DNA of 53,714 nt from assembly GCA_001818695.1 (NCBI GenBank), contig MHJG01000002.1, positions 14,431 through 68,144 on the forward strand. Direction: 5' to 3'. The notes below the pieces were generated by a model that had not been told where the DNA came from, did no database searches, and saw only the letters and a list, made by a program, of their open reading frames with translations. Source of the DNA: Candidatus Harrisonbacteria bacterium RIFCSPHIGHO2_02_FULL_42_16 (GTDB lineage: Bacteria > Patescibacteriota > Minisyncoccia > UBA6257 > 02-FULL-45-10c). Below are positions 16,843 to 24,024 of the stretch, piece by piece; within the stretch, counting starts at the first letter, position 1, and every line of letters begins with the position of its first letter. A program made the position numbers and the translations under genes.

Positions 16843-17078
16843 TTTCCGCGATCTGTTAAAACGTGACGTACCGTATTGCCTGAATTCCATTTCATAACTA
16901 AATCCGCTATAGCTAAACGGCGGGTATGTTCAGCAGAGGTTTTATAATTTATACTTAGTTCTTCCGCAATCCCAAAAACTGAAAGTTCTGGTTCACGATT
17001 TAATAGCTCTAAAATCTGAATTCGCCGGTGATTAGAAAATCCCCTGACTATTTTTTCTAATTCTCTTGGTTTTAACAT
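16809..17078 (-). CDS. ArsR-like winged-helix transcription regulator
   Basis: This 89-residue protein has a single winged helix-turn-helix: LEKIVRGFSNHRRIQILELL, then LSVFGIAEELSINYKTSAEH (recognition helix region), a wing and LTDRGKSILKFLRTLE. This layout is that of ArsR/MarR-like regulators. There are no Cys or clustered His for metal binding. It lies between the two separated halves of comEC and is flanked by two 36-bp palindromes, probable autoregulatory operators (inference). Confidence 0.82.
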   Translation of the reverse strand: MLKPRELEKIVRGFSNHRRIQILELLNREPELSVFGIAEELSINYKTSAEHTRRLAIADLVMKWNSGNTVRHVLTDRGKSILKFLRTLE

Positions 17079-17100
17079 ATTCTAATAACTTTATATACGT

Positions 17101-17136
17101 AACTATTCTAATATTCTTGAGAATATTAGAATAGTT
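17101..17136. promoter_or_regulatory. 36-bp palindrome upstream of the HTH gene
   Basis: Arms AACTATTCTAATATTCT and AGAATATTAGAATAGTT are perfect 17-base inverted repeats around TG. It lies 22 bases upstream of the HTH start codon. It is not followed by a T-run in the direction of transcription, so an operator is more likely than a terminator. Confidence 0.75.
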
Positions 17137-17148
17137 ATTTTTAATAAA

Positions 17149-18546
17149 TTATTTATTAAATTTATAAATAAAGCAAGTTAGGATTAGATAATATATTATC
17201 GCCGCTAAAAAGCCAAACGAGTCCGTAATAATCGGCAGAGTTATTCTGGAAAATAAATCAATGAGCCAAAGCTCGTAAGTTAAAAGCAGATTAACCGCCA
17301 AACCGACCGCCTGCGCCAAAAATTCGGAAATAAATCCCAGCCCGCCCATTAAAAATCCCAAACCCATCGTCAAGGGAACGGCGCTTAAAATTAAAATATT
17401 AGCGAGAAATGAAGTTAAAGAAAAAATGCCGAAATTCCCGAGTAATAACGGCGCGACCGCGAGCTGGGCCGAAACGGTGGTTAGGGCATTTTCCTTCCAC
17501 GATAAAAATCCCTTATTCTTAATCTTAAGAATGTTTTTCAGCGCCGGCAAAATATAAACAATGCCGAGCAATGCCGCAAAAGATAGTTGAAAACCCAAAT
17601 CAAACGCCAGCACTCTCGGATTAAATAAAACCATCAAAAACGCGGAAATGATAATGGCATTTCTGATGCTGTAAATTCTCTCCGTTTCTTCCGCTAAAAG
17701 AACGATAACGCCCATAATTGCCGCCCGGATAATAGACGCCTCCACGCCGGTCATCAAAACAAATAAAATAATAAAACCGACGCTTAAATAAAAAGAGATT
17801 AAGCGGGAAAAGAAAAAACTGAATAATGTTCCCGCCGCCAAAACGATAACCGAAATATTGTAGCCGGAAAGCGCCACGATATGGGTAGTGCCGCTCAAAG
17901 ACATTTTTTCCTCAAATTCTTTGGAAAATTCCTGCCGTTCGCCAAGAGTAATGCCGGATAAAAAAGCGGCTTTTTCCGGTGGCAAGTTTCTTTTAAAAAT
18001 TCCGATAATGCCGGTTTTAAATTTCAACAGGCGGGATTTTATATAATTTCCTTGGCCGCTTTCCAAAAGCTCAATTTTAGGAAGATTGATTATGCCGGCT
18101 ATCCCTTCTTTTAAAAAATAATCAGCGGATTTTTCCGGCGGCTTCTGAATCGCGCCAATAACTTCAACCAAGTCGCCATATTCAAAACTCGGATATCTGG
18201 CGGCATTAATTCTTATTTTACCACTGTAGGGGCTTATTAGTTCCGCGATGATTTCCTGATTAGCGCTTGATTGGCTTGCTTTTTTAATCAACGCCCTAAA
18301 CTCTGTCCGGCCGCCGAAAGGAACATTAGCTTCTCTTCGAATAGCGTCAAAAACCTGGTAATAAACCGCGCCCGCTATTATAAAAAACGCCAGCAAAGCA
18401 AAATAATATTTTTTAAAAACAATAAAATATAACGAGACAATAAGAATAAGCGGTATAATTATCGGAAGCTGGTTTACCGCGCTGGCGAAAAACACGCCAA
18501 TAAGGAAAAGGGCGCAGACCCAGAACGCTATCGTATGAATAGACAT
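17149..18546 (-). CDS. comEC: ComEC/Rec2 competence membrane channel (without MBL domain)
   Basis: This 465-residue polytopic membrane protein has N-terminal helices, an OB-like periplasmic part (RTEFRALIKKASQSS...) and the Competence domain: FLSGITLGERQEFSKEFEEK, SGTTHIVALSGYNISVIVLA, RAAIMGVIVLLAE and FNPRVLAFDLGFQLSFAALL. It forms the inner-membrane pore that imports single-stranded DNA. The C-terminal metallo-beta-lactamase domain is a separate gene downstream. Many CPR bacteria have ComEC, thought to scavenge DNA. Confidence 0.93.
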   Translation of the reverse strand: MSIHTIAFWVCALFLIGVFFASAVNQLPIIIPLILIVSLYFIVFKKYYFALLAFFIIAGAVYYQVFDAIRREANVPFGGRTEFRALIKKASQSSANQEIIAELISPYSGKIRINAARYPSFEYGDLVEVIGAIQKPPEKSADYFLKEGIAGIINLPKIELLESGQGNYIKSRLLKFKTGIIGIFKRNLPPEKAAFLSGITLGERQEFSKEFEEKMSLSGTTHIVALSGYNISVIVLAAGTLFSFFFSRLISFYLSVGFIILFVLMTGVEASIIRAAIMGVIVLLAEETERIYSIRNAIIISAFLMVLFNPRVLAFDLGFQLSFAALLGIVYILPALKNILKIKNKGFLSWKENALTTVSAQLAVAPLLLGNFGIFSLTSFLANILILSAVPLTMGLGFLMGGLGFISEFLAQAVGLAVNLLLTYELWLIDLFSRITLPIITDSFGFLAAIIYYLILTCFIYKFNK

Positions 18547-18580
18547 TCAAAAATTGTATTACTTTAAAAAGATTTTTTCA

Positions 18581-18609
18581 ATAAAAATCACGCATCTAAT
18601 GATGCGTGA
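18581..18609 (-). terminator. Terminator of the large RNA
   Basis: TCACGCATC-ATTA-GATGCGTGA on the minus strand is a perfect 9-bp hairpin followed by TTTTTATTG, between the RNA and the comEC start. Confidence 0.9.
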
Positions 18610-18960
18610 AAGGGGTGCGGGGCGGCTACTGAAAGTTAATCGCACAGTAGCCGCCCCGGATATACAATCGGAAAACGCGCTTAGCGAGATTCGGCAAGCT
18701 CCTGGTCGCGGTAACCTTAAGGTATTCTCCCTCTTAGGCCTTTTGCCCTTGACCATTCACTCAATCCGTCCTTCGCTTACATTGGTTCTTTCAGTTGCCC
18801 CCAAGAATAATTGAGAGTTAGCGGGGCAGGCGTCAAGAAATACGGACCGCCCCTTACTCAAACCAATACCCAAGCCATTTCTATCCAGCGCGGAAAGAAA
18901 CCACCAGGGCCCGCGTTTTCCAATTGCTGTTGTTACACAAATCAAAGAACTAATGCTATT
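18583..18960 (-). ncRNA. Large non-coding RNA gene, unidentified
   Basis: About 375 nt lie between a consensus promoter and a strong terminator. The sequence is GC-rich compared with its surroundings and rich in pairing segments. GTTCTTT near the 5' end pairs with AAAGAAC, closing a domain that contains CGCGG/CCGCG and GGGGCGGTC/GACGCCTGCCCC hairpins. TGGTC/GACCA closes a second domain. A 13-bp perfect hairpin GGGGCGGCTACTG/CAGTAGCCGCCCC lies near the 3' end, then the terminator. There is no T-arm motif as in tmRNA, and none of the conserved RNase P core stretches that I can see. Strong expression is likely. Confidence 0.72.
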
Positions 18961-18965
18961 TTACT

Positions 18966-18993
18966 ATTATAGCATACCAACAGAATTTGTCAA
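18966..18993 (-). promoter_or_regulatory. Consensus promoter of the large RNA
   Basis: TTGACA, a 16-base spacer ending in TGC (extended -10) and TATAAT are both exact consensus boxes. The -35 box overlaps the stop codon of the upstream 133-residue gene. It is the best promoter in the window. Confidence 0.88.
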
Positions 18994-19391
18994 GGTGTCC
19001 ATTCTACCGCGTTTACGCCATCGTCCGAAAATAAAATAATCTGTTCAGCGTTCGGAATGCCAAAAAGAATAAGTTTAATCCGCTTTGCTATTTCCGGGTC
19101 GTTCAATCCTTTAAATCCCCGCAATTTTTTATTGGCAATCCGGCTTAAAAAGCCGGACACAAACTGCTTTCTTTTTTGTTCTAATTCTTTGCCGTAAAAA
19201 GCGGTAACTTCCTGGCTCTCATAACATTGGTCGGTGATAGATTTTGTCTGTAAAAAAATCCTATATATCTGCCTTGCTCTTTTTAAAGAAATTTGAAGCT
19301 TTTTTGCCACCGTATAGGCCTTACATCCAAAATTAAACAATGGCAAAGCTCGGATTAAAAGTCGGTCTAAAGAAGCATTATTGTAATCCAT
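18990..19391 (-). CDS. Hypothetical protein with probable helix-turn-helix
   Basis: This is a 133-residue protein starting MDYNNASLDRLL, chosen because AGGAGGG stands 3 bases before this ATG; the longer open frame overlaps mnmA. Residues about 25-50 (CKAYTVAKKLQISLKRARQI) look like a helix-turn-helix. The remainder is helical (RKQFVSGFLSRIANKKLRGF) and then a short strand region ending in NAVEWTP. No family is recognised. Its stop overlaps the -35 box of the large RNA. Confidence 0.7.
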   Translation of the reverse strand: MDYNNASLDRLLIRALPLFNFGCKAYTVAKKLQISLKRARQIYRIFLQTKSITDQCYESQEVTAFYGKELEQKRKQFVSGFLSRIANKKLRGFKGLNDPEIAKRIKLILFGIPNAEQIILFSDDGVNAVEWTP

Positions 19392-19449
19392 AACCCTCCT
19401 ATGAAATTGAAAATAAATTCTGTTGTTTACTTTAACACAAATGATAAAT

Positions 19450-20712
19450 TTACGCAATAACCCCGCCACCCAGCATTTCGTACCCCCAGTCCCGCTTTGT
19501 GAAACTACGGCGGACGCTGTAAAAAACCGCTGATTGTCCCTGGGCAACAAATTTAATCGGTTGATTAAATTTTAATTTCCATGTCGCTTGTCGCTTATTG
19601 CTTTTCGCTAAAATGGCTTTTACTAACGGTTGCCGGTAACGAACGCGGACATATACGGAAATTGGGTAATTGAGTAATTGGGTAATTGAATTAATAAAAT
19701 TTATATTCTTTAATTCTATTTCTTTTTTATAAAGCGCTGGGTCGCTTTCTTCCGCGACCAAAATCGCGTTTTCTTTTACATCTTTTTCCGCAACATAAAC
19801 CGGCTTTTGCCCGACACCGGACACTTGATACTTGACGCTTAAATGCCGTTGGCCAATAGTATAAAAATGCGCTCCGCTATGCTCGCCGACAACCTTGCCG
19901 GCAGTATTTAAAACAATGCCGCGCTTTTCCGGCAAATAATTCCCCAAAAAATCTTTCAGCGTTATCTGGCCCAAAAAACAAATTCCCTGCGAGTCCTTTT
20001 TATCGGCGTTCGGCAAGCCGAATTTCTTCGCCAATTTTCTCACTTCTGGCTTGATATAATCACCAATCGGAAACAAGCAATGCCGCAACTGATTTTGCGC
20101 CAAAGTCCATAAAAAATAGGACTGGTCTTTATTTAAATCTTTAGCAGCAAACAATAAATAGCGAAGGTGTTGCCGAGTTGCTGTGGAGAAACTTCGGAGC
20201 TTCGAAAAGATTGGTGTCGCCATAGGCGACTTTTCGAAGCGAGACGTAGCGGGCGCTCGCCGCTGGAGCGAGCGAACCGCGGTTCTCGCAGGCAATTCGG
20301 CAACACCCGAACGCACGTAATGCCCTGTCGCCACATAATCCGCTCCCATATCCAACGCCTTTTTCAAAAACAATCCGAACTTAATTTCTTTATTGCACAT
20401 CACATCCGGATTCGGCGTAATTCCCTGCCGGTATCCATCCACCATATACTCCACCACCTTTTCTTTATATTCTTTTTCAAAATCAAAGACATAAAACGGA
20501 ATGCCCAAAACCTCCGCCGCTCTCCGCGCGTCTTCAGAATCTTGCTCTGCAGAGCAAGATTCTGCCCTGAGCGTAGTCAAAGGGCTACCGCTCCAGCACT
20601 TCATATGAACTCCAACTACATCAAAACCCCGTTTTTTTAAAAGCGCCGCCGCCACACTTGAATCAACGCCCCCGCTCATTGCCACGAATACTTTTTTAAT
20701 AACGCTTGACAT
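19450..20712 (-). CDS. mnmA: tRNA-specific 2-thiouridylase MnmA with repeat-derived insertions
   Basis: This 420-residue enzyme thiolates U34 of tRNAs for Lys, Glu and Gln. The PP-loop FVAMSGGVDSSVAAALLKKR, the catalytic Cys in NPDVMCNKEIKFG, the second Cys in DSQGICFLGQ and FYTIGQRHL are all present. It is about 50 residues longer than typical MnmA. The excess maps to residues about 134-184, encoded by a 142-bp inverted-repeat element, with a smaller palindrome at about residue 50 and an octamer repeat near the C-terminus. All insertions keep the frame, and the catalytic residues are intact, so it may still work. Confidence 0.92.
   Translation of the reverse strand: MSSVIKKVFVAMSGGVDSSVAAALLKKRGFDVVGVHMKCWSGSPLTTLRAESCSAEQDSEDARRAAEVLGIPFYVFDFEKEYKEKVVEYMVDGYRQGITPNPDVMCNKEIKFGLFLKKALDMGADYVATGHYVRSGVAELPARTAVRSLQRRAPATSRFEKSPMATPIFSKLRSFSTATRQHLRYLLFAAKDLNKDQSYFLWTLAQNQLRHCLFPIGDYIKPEVRKLAKKFGLPNADKKDSQGICFLGQITLKDFLGNYLPEKRGIVLNTAGKVVGEHSGAHFYTIGQRHLSVKYQVSGVGQKPVYVAEKDVKENAILVAEESDPALYKKEIELKNINFINSITQLLNYPISVYVRVRYRQPLVKAILAKSNKRQATWKLKFNQPIKFVAQGQSAVFYSVRRSFTKRDWGYEMLGGGVIA
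19664..19687. repeat. Octamer tandem repeat in mnmA
   Basis: GGGTAATT, GAGTAATT and GGGTAATT follow each other and encode part of NSITQLLNYPI near the C-terminus of MnmA. It resembles the tandem heptamers in aspS and in the membrane gene near 40.2 kb. Confidence 0.85.
20166..20307. mobile_element. 142-bp inverted-repeat element inside mnmA
   Basis: Ends GGTGTTGCCGAGTTGC and GCAATTCGGCAACACC are inverted repeats with one mismatch. The interior holds nested hairpins (GCTTCGAAAAG/CTTTTCGAAGC, GTCGCC/GGCGAC, GCTCGCCGCTGGAGCGAGC). It is GC-rich compared with mnmA and adds about 47 in-frame residues that no MnmA needs, so it is best read as a MITE or palindromic repeat inserted into the gene. Confidence 0.82.
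20536..20585. repeat. Double palindrome inside mnmA
   Basis: AGAATCTTGCTCTG/CAGAGCAAGATTCT is a perfect 28-bp palindrome, directly followed by GCCCTGAGCGTAGTCAAAGGGC, a 5-bp-stem hairpin of a type widespread in bacterial genomes. They encode a non-conserved stretch after MKCW and before the conserved DSEDARRAAEVLG. Confidence 0.85.
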
Positions 20713-20734
20713 AATTGAATAGATATAATATACT
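20706..20734 (+). promoter_or_regulatory. Promoter reading out of the mnmA start, copy A
   Basis: TTGACA, a 17-base spacer and TATACT lie on the plus strand, with the -35 box overlapping the mnmA start codon. The same module recurs at murC (24018) and, diverged, at the chimera (21727). Each faces a plus-strand small gene. Confidence 0.75.
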
Positions 20735-20780
20735 GTATAAAGCTCAAGAAAAGCAAACTTGGAGCGAATAGGAGGGGGTC

Positions 20781-21077
20781 ATGTACTCAAAGCAAATGAA
20801 AATCGTGTACCGTGTGATTGGTCTCATTGCGATAGCGATAACAATAGGAATGCTTACGCCCATGCCCGCATTCAGATTCTTTTCAATTGATATAAAAGCC
20901 CATGACGCCAAACCCGATCCTTGCCAGCAATATCAAGAAAACGCCTTAAAATACATTCAAATGACAGAAGAATATCGAAAAAAAGAGTGGTGGCCAGGAG
21001 AGGCGGCTTCTGTGGCAGCAGCTTATAGCAGCTATTATCTCGTCTGTCGCGACCTTGAAAAACGGCAAAACCGCTAA
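20781..21077 (+). CDS. Small membrane-anchored or secreted hypothetical protein, paralogue A
   Basis: This 98-residue protein has a hydrophobic N-terminal helix (VIGLIAIAITIGMLTPMPAF), a short soluble part with two Cys and the ending CRDLEKRQNR. That ending and the downstream DNA are shared with the 111-residue gene 1 kb away. AGGAGGGGG precedes the ATG. Function unknown; the shared tail could be recombination-derived rather than conserved function. Confidence 0.65.
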   Translation: MYSKQMKIVYRVIGLIAIAITIGMLTPMPAFRFFSIDIKAHDAKPDPCQQYQENALKYIQMTEEYRKKEWWPGEAASVAAAYSSYYLVCRDLEKRQNR

Positions 21078-21084
21078 GCTGTTC

Positions 21085-21422
21085 TCAAATATAAATGCCC
21101 AACCTGTAAAGGTTGGGCATTCTTTTTAAGAAATTCGCCAGAAACTTGTCTGATTTTTTTAAATAAAATACCTTAATGCCTTTAGGCAAATAATCATCAA
21201 CATTATGGTTAGCTCCCATAATTAAAATCCCGGTTTCGTCATCTTTTAAGGTCTGGCTTATTTGTTTAGCAATATATCGGTCCCGGCGCAACAGCATTTT
21301 AATTCTTCCTCAACAATATTCCAAAATAAATTTAACACCCCTTTTTATTCAACAGTTAAAATACCGCGCCTACCAGAATCAGCCGAACTATGCATCACGC
21401 GAATATAAATCAATCTCCGCAT
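21085..21422 (-). pseudogene. Decayed copy of the 180-residue gene
   Basis: The AGGAGG and start ATGCGGAGATTGATTTATAT match the intact gene at 22157-22699, but the frame runs only MRRLIYIRVMHSSADSG and a few more residues to a stop. After an internal deletion of about 200 bp the C-terminal part resumes (RDRYIAKQISQTLKDDETGI) and continues past the normal stop because the terminator copy differs. The two ends are no longer in one frame, so this is a pseudogene from a partial duplication. Confidence 0.85.
21097..21127 (+). terminator. Intrinsic terminator of paralogue A
   Basis: GCCCAACCT-GTAA-AGGTTGGGC followed by ATTCTTTTT. An almost identical copy follows paralogue B at 22148. Confidence 0.88.
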
Positions 21423-21472
21423 TATTACCTCCTTCAATTTGCTGGCTATACAGTAGCACGGAAACTATAAAT

Positions 21473-21733
21473 TTAAAAGCCCATAAACCGCTCTCCTGCC
21501 TTATAAACATCGCCGGCGCCCATAGTAATCACCAAATCGTCTTTTTTAGTTTCCGCGATTAAAATTTTTGCCGCTTTTGAAAAATTCTCCGCGTAGCGCG
21601 CGTTTTTATGGTATTTTTGCGTTTTTTTAACCAAATCAGCCGAGCTGGTGCCGTCATTTTTTTCCCGCGCCGCGTAAATATCCACTCCTCCGGACATGGC
21701 TACAAATACTTTTTTCTTTTTAACATTTGACAT
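21473..21733 (-). pseudogene. Chimera of mnmA start and murC 3' end
   Basis: The first 18 residues (MSNVKKKKVFVAMSGGVD) match the start and PP-loop of MnmA. From there it switches to IYAAREKNDGTSSADLVKKT and the last 68 residues of MurC, nearly identical to the true murC at 22750. The join is in frame at a shared Val/Met-Asp position. The product lacks every catalytic domain, so I treat it as a recombination remnant, although it keeps a promoter-like region and an open 86-codon frame. Confidence 0.85.
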
Positions 21734-21755
21734 ATTAAGATAGGTAGATTATATT
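21727..21755 (+). promoter_or_regulatory. Promoter reading out of the chimera start, copy B
   Basis: TTGACA, 17 bases, TATATT. The -35 box overlaps the chimera's start codon, as at mnmA and murC. It faces the 111-residue gene. Confidence 0.72.
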
Positions 21756-21792
21756 ACTTTTAGACCTCAAAAATCAAACTAGGGACTGGGGG

Positions 21793-22128
21793 ATGAAAAT
21801 GAAAAAAAGATCTCGCCGCAAAGAGAATGACCATCTGGCAGACCAGCAATTGGAATGTCAATCCAAAAGAACTATATGGGTTCCTATTGCTATCCTGATA
21901 ATTATTGTCTCCATAGGAATAACCGGTTTATCCCTATTAGAAAAATCAGATAATAGAAAAATCGCGGAAAGAAAAAAGGTATTCATGGCCCGTATTCAAT
22001 CCGGAGATTGTAAACAATTATATAAGGAATCTCTGGAAGATGCAGCTAATATGCTTTGGCAGTCTTCAGCCGCTAAGGGCGTTCTTTACCAAAACTGCCG
22101 CGACCTTGAAAAACGGCAAAACCGCTAA
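21793..22128 (+). CDS. Small membrane-anchored hypothetical protein, paralogue B
   Basis: This 111-residue protein has a basic N-terminus, one membrane helix (IWVPIAILIIIVSIGITGLS) and a soluble part with Cys residues (SGDCKQLYKES, YQNC). It ends NCRDLEKRQNR like paralogue A. The first 85 residues are not similar to paralogue A, so only the 3' end belongs to the duplicated block. GGGGG precedes the ATG. Confidence 0.65.
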   Translation: MKMKKRSRRKENDHLADQQLECQSKRTIWVPIAILIIIVSIGITGLSLLEKSDNRKIAERKKVFMARIQSGDCKQLYKESLEDAANMLWQSSAAKGVLYQNCRDLEKRQNR

Positions 22129-22147
22129 GCTGTTCTCAAATATAAAT

Positions 22148-22178
22148 GCCCAACCTTTACAGGTTGGGCATTCTTTTT
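22148..22178 (+). terminator. Intrinsic terminator of paralogue B
   Basis: GCCCAACCT-TTAC-AGGTTGGGC followed by ATTCTTTTT. The stem also contains the last codons and stop of the converging 180-residue gene. Confidence 0.88.
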
Positions 22179-22699
22179 AAGAAATTCGCCAGAAACTCGT
22201 CTGATTTTTTTAAATAAAATACCTTGATGTCTTTAGGTAAATAATCGTCAACATTATGGTTGGCCCCCATAATTAAAATTCCGGTTTCGTCATCTTTTAA
22301 GGTCTGGCTTATTTGTTTAGCAATATATTTATCTCTAAGCCGCCTTATTTTTGCCATTTCTTCTTCACAGCAAAGAGCTAATCTGAAATTATCGCATAAT
22401 TCTTCGTTCTCGGTCAGCATTAATTTTGCTCCTCGTTTTATTAAATTCAAAATTAATTTGTAATTCCTACTTCCGTCTGCGCTTCTTTTTTCCATTTCGG
22501 CGTAAATTTCTTTGCCATCCTCGCAATAACCATCTTGATACAAGCGTGTCTGCGAATACCTTAAATTAATTCTACCTAATTCTTTCTCGGCCATATCCCA
22601 AAAAGAATTTATGAAGTTTTCCTTTTTAACATCAAAACCAATACCATTACTAAAATCAACGGGGCTATGTATCACGCGAATATAAATTAATCTCCGCAT
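22157..22699 (-). CDS. Hypothetical protein with TraB/GumN-like C-terminal motif
   Basis: This protein of about 180 residues starts at MRRLIYIRVIHSP, chosen because AGGAGG lies 6 bases before this ATG. The second half has RLRDKYIAKQISQTL followed by GILIMGANHNVDDYLP. This resembles the conserved arrangement in TraB/GumN-type proteins (a RDxxIA helix and a strand with a GxxH), but the protein is short and the match is only by eye. A decayed copy lies 740 bp away. It sits between paralogue B and murC. Confidence 0.6.
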   Translation of the reverse strand: MRRLIYIRVIHSPVDFSNGIGFDVKKENFINSFWDMAEKELGRINLRYSQTRLYQDGYCEDGKEIYAEMEKRSADGSRNYKLILNLIKRGAKLMLTENEELCDNFRLALCCEEEMAKIRRLRDKYIAKQISQTLKDDETGILIMGANHNVDDYLPKDIKVFYLKKSDEFLANFLKRMPNL

Positions 22700-22749
22700 T
22701 ATTGCCTCCTTCAATTTGCTGACTACATAGTAGCACGGAAACTATAAAT

Positions 22750-24024
22750 TTAAAAGCTTGTAAACTGCTCTCCTATTTTATACACATCGCCGGCGCCCAT
22801 AGTAATAACCAAGTCGCCTTTTTTTGTTTCCGCGATTAAAATTTTTGCCGCTTTTGAAAAATTCTCCGCGTAGCGCGCGTTTTTATGGTATTTTTGCGTT
22901 TTTTTAACCAAATCAGCCGAGCTGGTGCCGTCATTTTTTTCCCGCGCCGCGTAAATATCCATTACTATTACCGCATCGGCATCATTAAAACTTTTCGCGA
23001 AATCATTCATCAATAATTTCGTCCGGCTGTAAAGATGCGGCTGAAAAACGCAAAAAATCTTTTTATTCGCAAAAGCTTCCCGCACGGCTTTCAGCGTGGC
23101 TTTAATTTCAGCCGGATGATGGCCGTAATCGTCATAAACCAAAACGCCGTTTTTAGTTTTACCTTTATATTCAAATCTCCGCCAAGTACCGGAAAAATTT
23201 TCCAAGGATTTCCGAATAGTATTTTCCCGAATACCAAGCATTTTCCCGACCGCGAACGCCGCCTGCGCGTTATCCAAATTATGTTCGCCGATAACTTTCA
23301 ATTTAAAATCGCGCGGCAATTTTGTATAATCAATAATTTCACATTTCGCAATTTTCACAACCGGCTTCATATATTTCCCGTTCGGATTGCAAATCAAATA
23401 ACCGTCTTTTCCCAATTTAGCCGCAAATTCGCCAAAGGCCTTCTGAATATTTTTAACGCTCTTATAATAATCCAAGTGGTCATTGTCAATGTTAGTGATA
23501 ATAGCAATTTTAGGATTGATATTTAAAAATGACCGCTTATACTCACACGCCTCCACCACAAAATATTTGCTTCTACCGGCAACAAAATTAGATTTTTCCT
23601 CTCTCAATAAACTTCCGACAATTATCGTCGGGTCCAATTTGGCGTCGCGGAGCATCATTCCGACCATCGCCGTAGTGGTGGTTTTTCCGTGCGCTCCGGA
23701 AACCGCAATCGTGTATTTATCTTTGGAAATTGCGCCGAGCATTTCTGGATACGAAAATGTTCGGATGCCAAGCTTTCTTGCCTTAATTAATTCCGGATTA
23801 TTTTCGGCTACTGCCGGCGAATACACCACCAAATCCGCCGCTTTCAAATTTTTCCCGCTGTGCCGATAATAAATCTTTGCCCCGATTTTTTCCAGCGCTT
23901 TGGTAATTTCCGAACGCGCGATATCCGAACCACTTACCGTCTTCTTCCCCCGTAAGAACATCCGCGCAACCGCCGAAACCCCAATTCCGCCAATGCCGAT
24001 AAAATGTATCTTTTTACTTGACAT
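22750..24024 (-). CDS. murC: UDP-N-acetylmuramate-L-alanine ligase
   Basis: This 424-residue enzyme adds L-Ala to UDP-MurNAc in peptidoglycan synthesis. The N-terminal Rossmann motif HFIGIGGIGVSAVARMFL, the ATP loop VSGAHGKTTTTAMVG, NIDNDHLDYY and VYDDYGHHPAEIKATLKAVR mark Mur ligases, and the GIGGIGVSAVA start is MurC-specific. Length is slightly short of the usual 450-490. The last 68 residues are duplicated in the mnmA/murC chimera upstream. Its start overlaps a plus-strand promoter. Confidence 0.95.
   Translation of the reverse strand: MSSKKIHFIGIGGIGVSAVARMFLRGKKTVSGSDIARSEITKALEKIGAKIYYRHSGKNLKAADLVVYSPAVAENNPELIKARKLGIRTFSYPEMLGAISKDKYTIAVSGAHGKTTTTAMVGMMLRDAKLDPTIIVGSLLREEKSNFVAGRSKYFVVEACEYKRSFLNINPKIAIITNIDNDHLDYYKSVKNIQKAFGEFAAKLGKDGYLICNPNGKYMKPVVKIAKCEIIDYTKLPRDFKLKVIGEHNLDNAQAAFAVGKMLGIRENTIRKSLENFSGTWRRFEYKGKTKNGVLVYDDYGHHPAEIKATLKAVREAFANKKIFCVFQPHLYSRTKLLMNDFAKSFNDADAVIVMDIYAAREKNDGTSSADLVKKTQKYHKNARYAENFSKAAKILIAETKKGDLVITMGAGDVYKIGEQFTSF

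Noticed and set aside
18559-18945. Two open frames of 65 and 62 codons inside the RNA gene
   Set aside because: One needs a TTG start, neither has a Shine-Dalgarno, and the second is largely the 3' hairpin and terminator. Promoter, GC content and pairing explain the region better as RNA.
18583-18960. tmRNA, RNase P RNA or 6S RNA
   Set aside because: There is no T-arm or CCA-type end as in tmRNA, no GAGGAAAGTCC- or ACAGAA-like core as in RNase P, and the layout is not the single long bubble-containing hairpin of 6S. I leave it unidentified.
19391-19550. Longer version of the 133-residue gene overlapping mnmA
   Set aside because: A strong AGGAGGG directly precedes the internal ATG at 19391, and the extra part is only the shadow of mnmA.
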